Shown one piece after another: positions 34,561-37,002 of a DNA stretch of 37,002 nucleotides. A program made the position numbers and the translations under genes. The DNA is taken from positions 1 through 37,002 of the forward strand of contig MZZL01000040.1 of NCBI GenBank assembly GCA_002749535.1. Direction: 5' to 3'. The first letter of the stretch is position 1, and each line of letters starts with the position of its first letter. The stretch is from Apophysomyces variabilis (Eukaryota; Mucoromycota; Mucoromycetes; Mucorales; Mucoraceae). The notes below the pieces were generated by a model, which saw only the letters and a list, made by a program, of their open reading frames with translations, was not told the DNA's origin and did not search any database.

Positions 34561-35820
34561 ATGAGTACGGTATTTCTTATTTGAAGATGAAGATGGAAAC
34601 GTCGTCGATGAAAATGGCTGCCCTGAGCCCATGGAGTATATCGTAGATCAGAATGAGTTTGTTGTTGAAACAATTGCCACTCACACTGATTACTTGGAAA
34701 ATTCGGTTTCCAAAGAATCTTTGGTCTGTTCAATGCGAATAGAAAAGCTGAAAGATGAAGACATTCGTATGAAGGAGGCCAGCATAAAACGGGATTATGT
34801 TCGGTATACCGTCCAGGATAAGGTTAGATTTTTCGACCTGAAGATTGAAAACTGTATGAGTGCATCAGCTGCAGCCAAGCAGTTGGGCATTAACATTCGA
34901 ACTGCTCAGAGATGGCTTAGACAATATAGCTTATTACCTGATAGCATCTTTGATTAATTGTAAACGGGTTGGTCGTAAGTGTATCTTGTCCAAATATCAT
35001 AAAACGGCAATTATCGACTTTATAGATGCTAATCCCTCTGCTGCTGTTGTTGAAGTGACAGAACACTTATTGAAGCGATTCAGTGATTTCAAAGTTTCAC
35101 GCAGCAACTGTTTATAACTTTATGAGGAGTGAATACAATCTTTCGTTGAAAAAAGCAGATTTCCATTCTGTCGAAAGAAACAGTTTAGTAAAGATTGAGG
35201 AGCGGTACAATTGGGTTTGTAAGTGGGAAAACACATTTATGAACTTCCTCACGAATTGCGTGTTTCTAGATGAATCTGCTTTTGATATTCAATATGAAAC
35301 GCTCAAAAGATCGGTCCAGAAAAGATACTTGTGGTATTATTACTTGACCTACAACAAGAGCAAACACTACGTCTATATTGGGCACTATCTCTGCAGCAGG
35401 TTTGATCATAGTCGGCGTAAAAAAACCGAGACCTGCAAAAAGGAGAAAGGCTGATGGATGTATAAACTCAGAAATGTAACAGGCCACTACATTAGTTTCT
35501 TAAAAACGAGTCTCGATGAAATGGACAAATATCCACATATGAAACGTCACCCATTCACACGTATGAAAGCATAAAGAAGTATATTGAGCATCGAGGATAT
35601 AGATGCGTTTATCTTCCTAGTTACTCTCCTGAACTTAATCCTATAAAACAGTTCTGGGCAGTGGCAAGGAGCGAAGTGAAGCGCCATAGCCTTTTGCAAG
35701 AAGATACTTTATCAAAGAATTATGGAAGCCTGCAACAGCGTGGAAAAAGGTCGCTTCAAAGGCTTTGTTTCGCATTCTTGCAAGTGTTGGGATAAATGTC
35801 GGAAAAAAGAGTCCATGTCA
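34561..35820 (+). mobile_element. Broken Tc1/mariner (IS630-type) transposase
   Basis: A decayed DDE transposase, readable in pieces across at least five frame changes. The N-terminal part has a helix-turn-helix region (ASAAAKQLGINIRTAQRWLRQ, about 34862-34925). The middle has NCVFLDESAF with the first catalytic Asp (about 35268). The C-terminal part has YLPSYSPELNPIKQFW (about 35610-35660), containing the catalytic Glu block of this family. The segment expected to carry the second Asp (D-N-A before P-I-H) is missing: PIHTY directly follows the MKRH codons near 35550, consistent with a deletion of about 20 bp. The element is therefore inactive. Terminal inverted repeats were not established. 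Confidence 0.85.
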
Positions 35821-37002
35821 TGCGCACAATAATACAGCGATAAGAGTCAGGAAAGCAATAATTCTATTTTATCTTACTGTAGGTCATGCAATATTGTAAG
35901 TTTTCTAAGAAAGGTCAGCGATGTGAACCAAAATAAAAAATAAAAATAAAACTGCAACGAAAATCGACACTCGACACTCGAAAAACCGACACGCTGTTAC
36001 GCTGTATTTTTGATTCATCAGTACAAGCGGATATGTTTCCAGGCAGTGTCTAAGCGTAAACTAGATGACGATAATAGCTGGTGAAGTATGGAAAAAGATA
36101 GTTTCTTTTGGAGTCGGTTGATAGAAGAGTTCGATTTGTGTGAGCACCAGTGTGTACATTTAAGTCAAACACCAAGACTTAGATAAGCAGTGAAGCCTGA
36201 AGAAAGAAAAAGAAAAGATAAAGCAACTGTTGTCGGAATTGACAATATATTAATACATCTGTGTGAAAGAGAATATGTTCGTTGATAAAATCCTTGGTAT
36301 GGTTACCTTTGATCTCGTATTGATTCGGTCAACTAGAGATGTATGGAGATGAAATAAAGGTATTTCTCGGGTGATCAGCGAGTTGGATTTGAAGAAATAT
36401 TGGATTGGAAGAAATATAGGATTTCGGTAAAAGAGCAGAAAATGTAAAAGAAAACGTAAAAGAAAATAAAAATAAGAAAAAGAATAGGATCTGGGGGTTC
36501 AAAAGTATTTGTAAATTCATGCTTGTGATCTGCGAACGAATGATTTTTGACCACTGAATATTTGGATAACACTGTCGTTGTGCAAAACGTCATGTCTGCC
36601 GTAAGGGGATTACTGCGGACACTCCAACGGGACACTCCAGTCCCCTCAATTCTGAGCGCTTTCTAAAATAAAGGTGACGATGATTACTATAAACAGGTGG
36701 AGTGTAGTATGGAAATAGCGGAGTACTGTAGCTTGGAGTGTCCTGTAAATGAAATCTGTCCATATAACAAATATTAGCAAAGATAAGGTAATTATGATGA
36801 ATGTATATGAAACAATTCTGATAGTAGTAGGGAAAAAGAGGAGCTGCTTATAACAAACTGTTAGACATATAATTTAGTATTTAAGTTGGTAATAATTTTG
36901 CAACATAGCAAATATAGTTGTGTATAACTAGTTAATAGCAATAACAGAATCACTGCTTTGCTCGGCATCCTTTTCAATATCAAGATATCTCCATATAGTT
37001 TT
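35821..37002. other. A/T-rich non-coding right end
   Basis: No gene is recognised. Contains the direct repeat cgacactcgacactcg near 35964 and the possible MITE at 36611-36747. Confidence 0.5.
36611..36747. mobile_element. Possible small MITE with TA ends
   Basis: Between two TA dinucleotides, the left side carries ggacactcca twice (36617-36626 and 36630-36639) and the right side carries the reverse complement tggagtgtcc (36734-36743), plus a partial copy at 36698-36707. A 137-bp non-coding unit with inverted ends and TA borders would suit a Tc1/mariner-derived MITE. The ends are imperfect, so this is tentative. Confidence 0.3.

Noticed and set aside
34307..36004. tatagtccgtgcgg... and ...cgtgttacgctgta as terminal inverted repeats of the Tc1 element
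   Set aside because: The distance would fit, but the two ends do not match well enough by eye to call inverted repeats.

Overview
The window reads as nuclear DNA of an early-diverging filamentous fungus, most likely Mucoromycota (Mucorales-like). The reasons are compact genes with short GT-AG introns, clear fungal housekeeping genes (PP1, eL29, Vts1, kinesin-13), large intronless F-box genes in clusters, bacterial-type GH8 and AA10 carbohydrate enzymes, and decayed transposons. No tRNA, rRNA or CRISPR array was found. Exon models were built by eye from splice sites, reading-phase continuity and family motifs. Introns are inside the given spans, and exon coordinates are in the evidence text.

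Layout. 1-4358 is gene-poor and holds decayed mobile-element coding relics, the best being a TnpB/Fanzor-like fragment at the left edge. 4359-10531 is a dense block: a GH8 glycosidase (-), ribosomal protein eL29 (+, divergent from GH8), a Vts1/Smaug-type RNA-binding protein (-) and a secreted GbpA-like AA10 LPMO (-). 10532-12871 is mostly intergenic with one unassigned candidate two-exon gene. 12872-21672 holds F-box gene 1 (+), a peroxisomal enoyl-CoA hydratase (-), PP1 catalytic subunit (-), a small candidate gene (-) and a nine-exon kinesin-13 (+).

21876-26110 is a tandem duplication of a two-finger C2H2 gene (both -). Copy A is flanked by a 10-copy T-rich repeat on its 3' side and a perfect 12-copy 25-bp minisatellite on its 5' side. 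27795-33761 is an F-box cluster: one decayed F-box gene of a different subfamily and two intact convergent paralogues of F-box gene 1. 33762-37002 holds a broken Tc1/mariner-type transposase and a possible small MITE.

The genes do not form an operon or a clear pathway. GH8 and the AA10 LPMO are both polysaccharide-active and of bacterial type; with the F-box expansions and transposon debris they give the window its accessory character. No clear new multi-gene system is visible. The best leads are the GbpA-like LPMO, the GH8 protein without a signal peptide, the F-box family with its own signature, the repeat-flanked zinc-finger duplication and the Fanzor-like relic.
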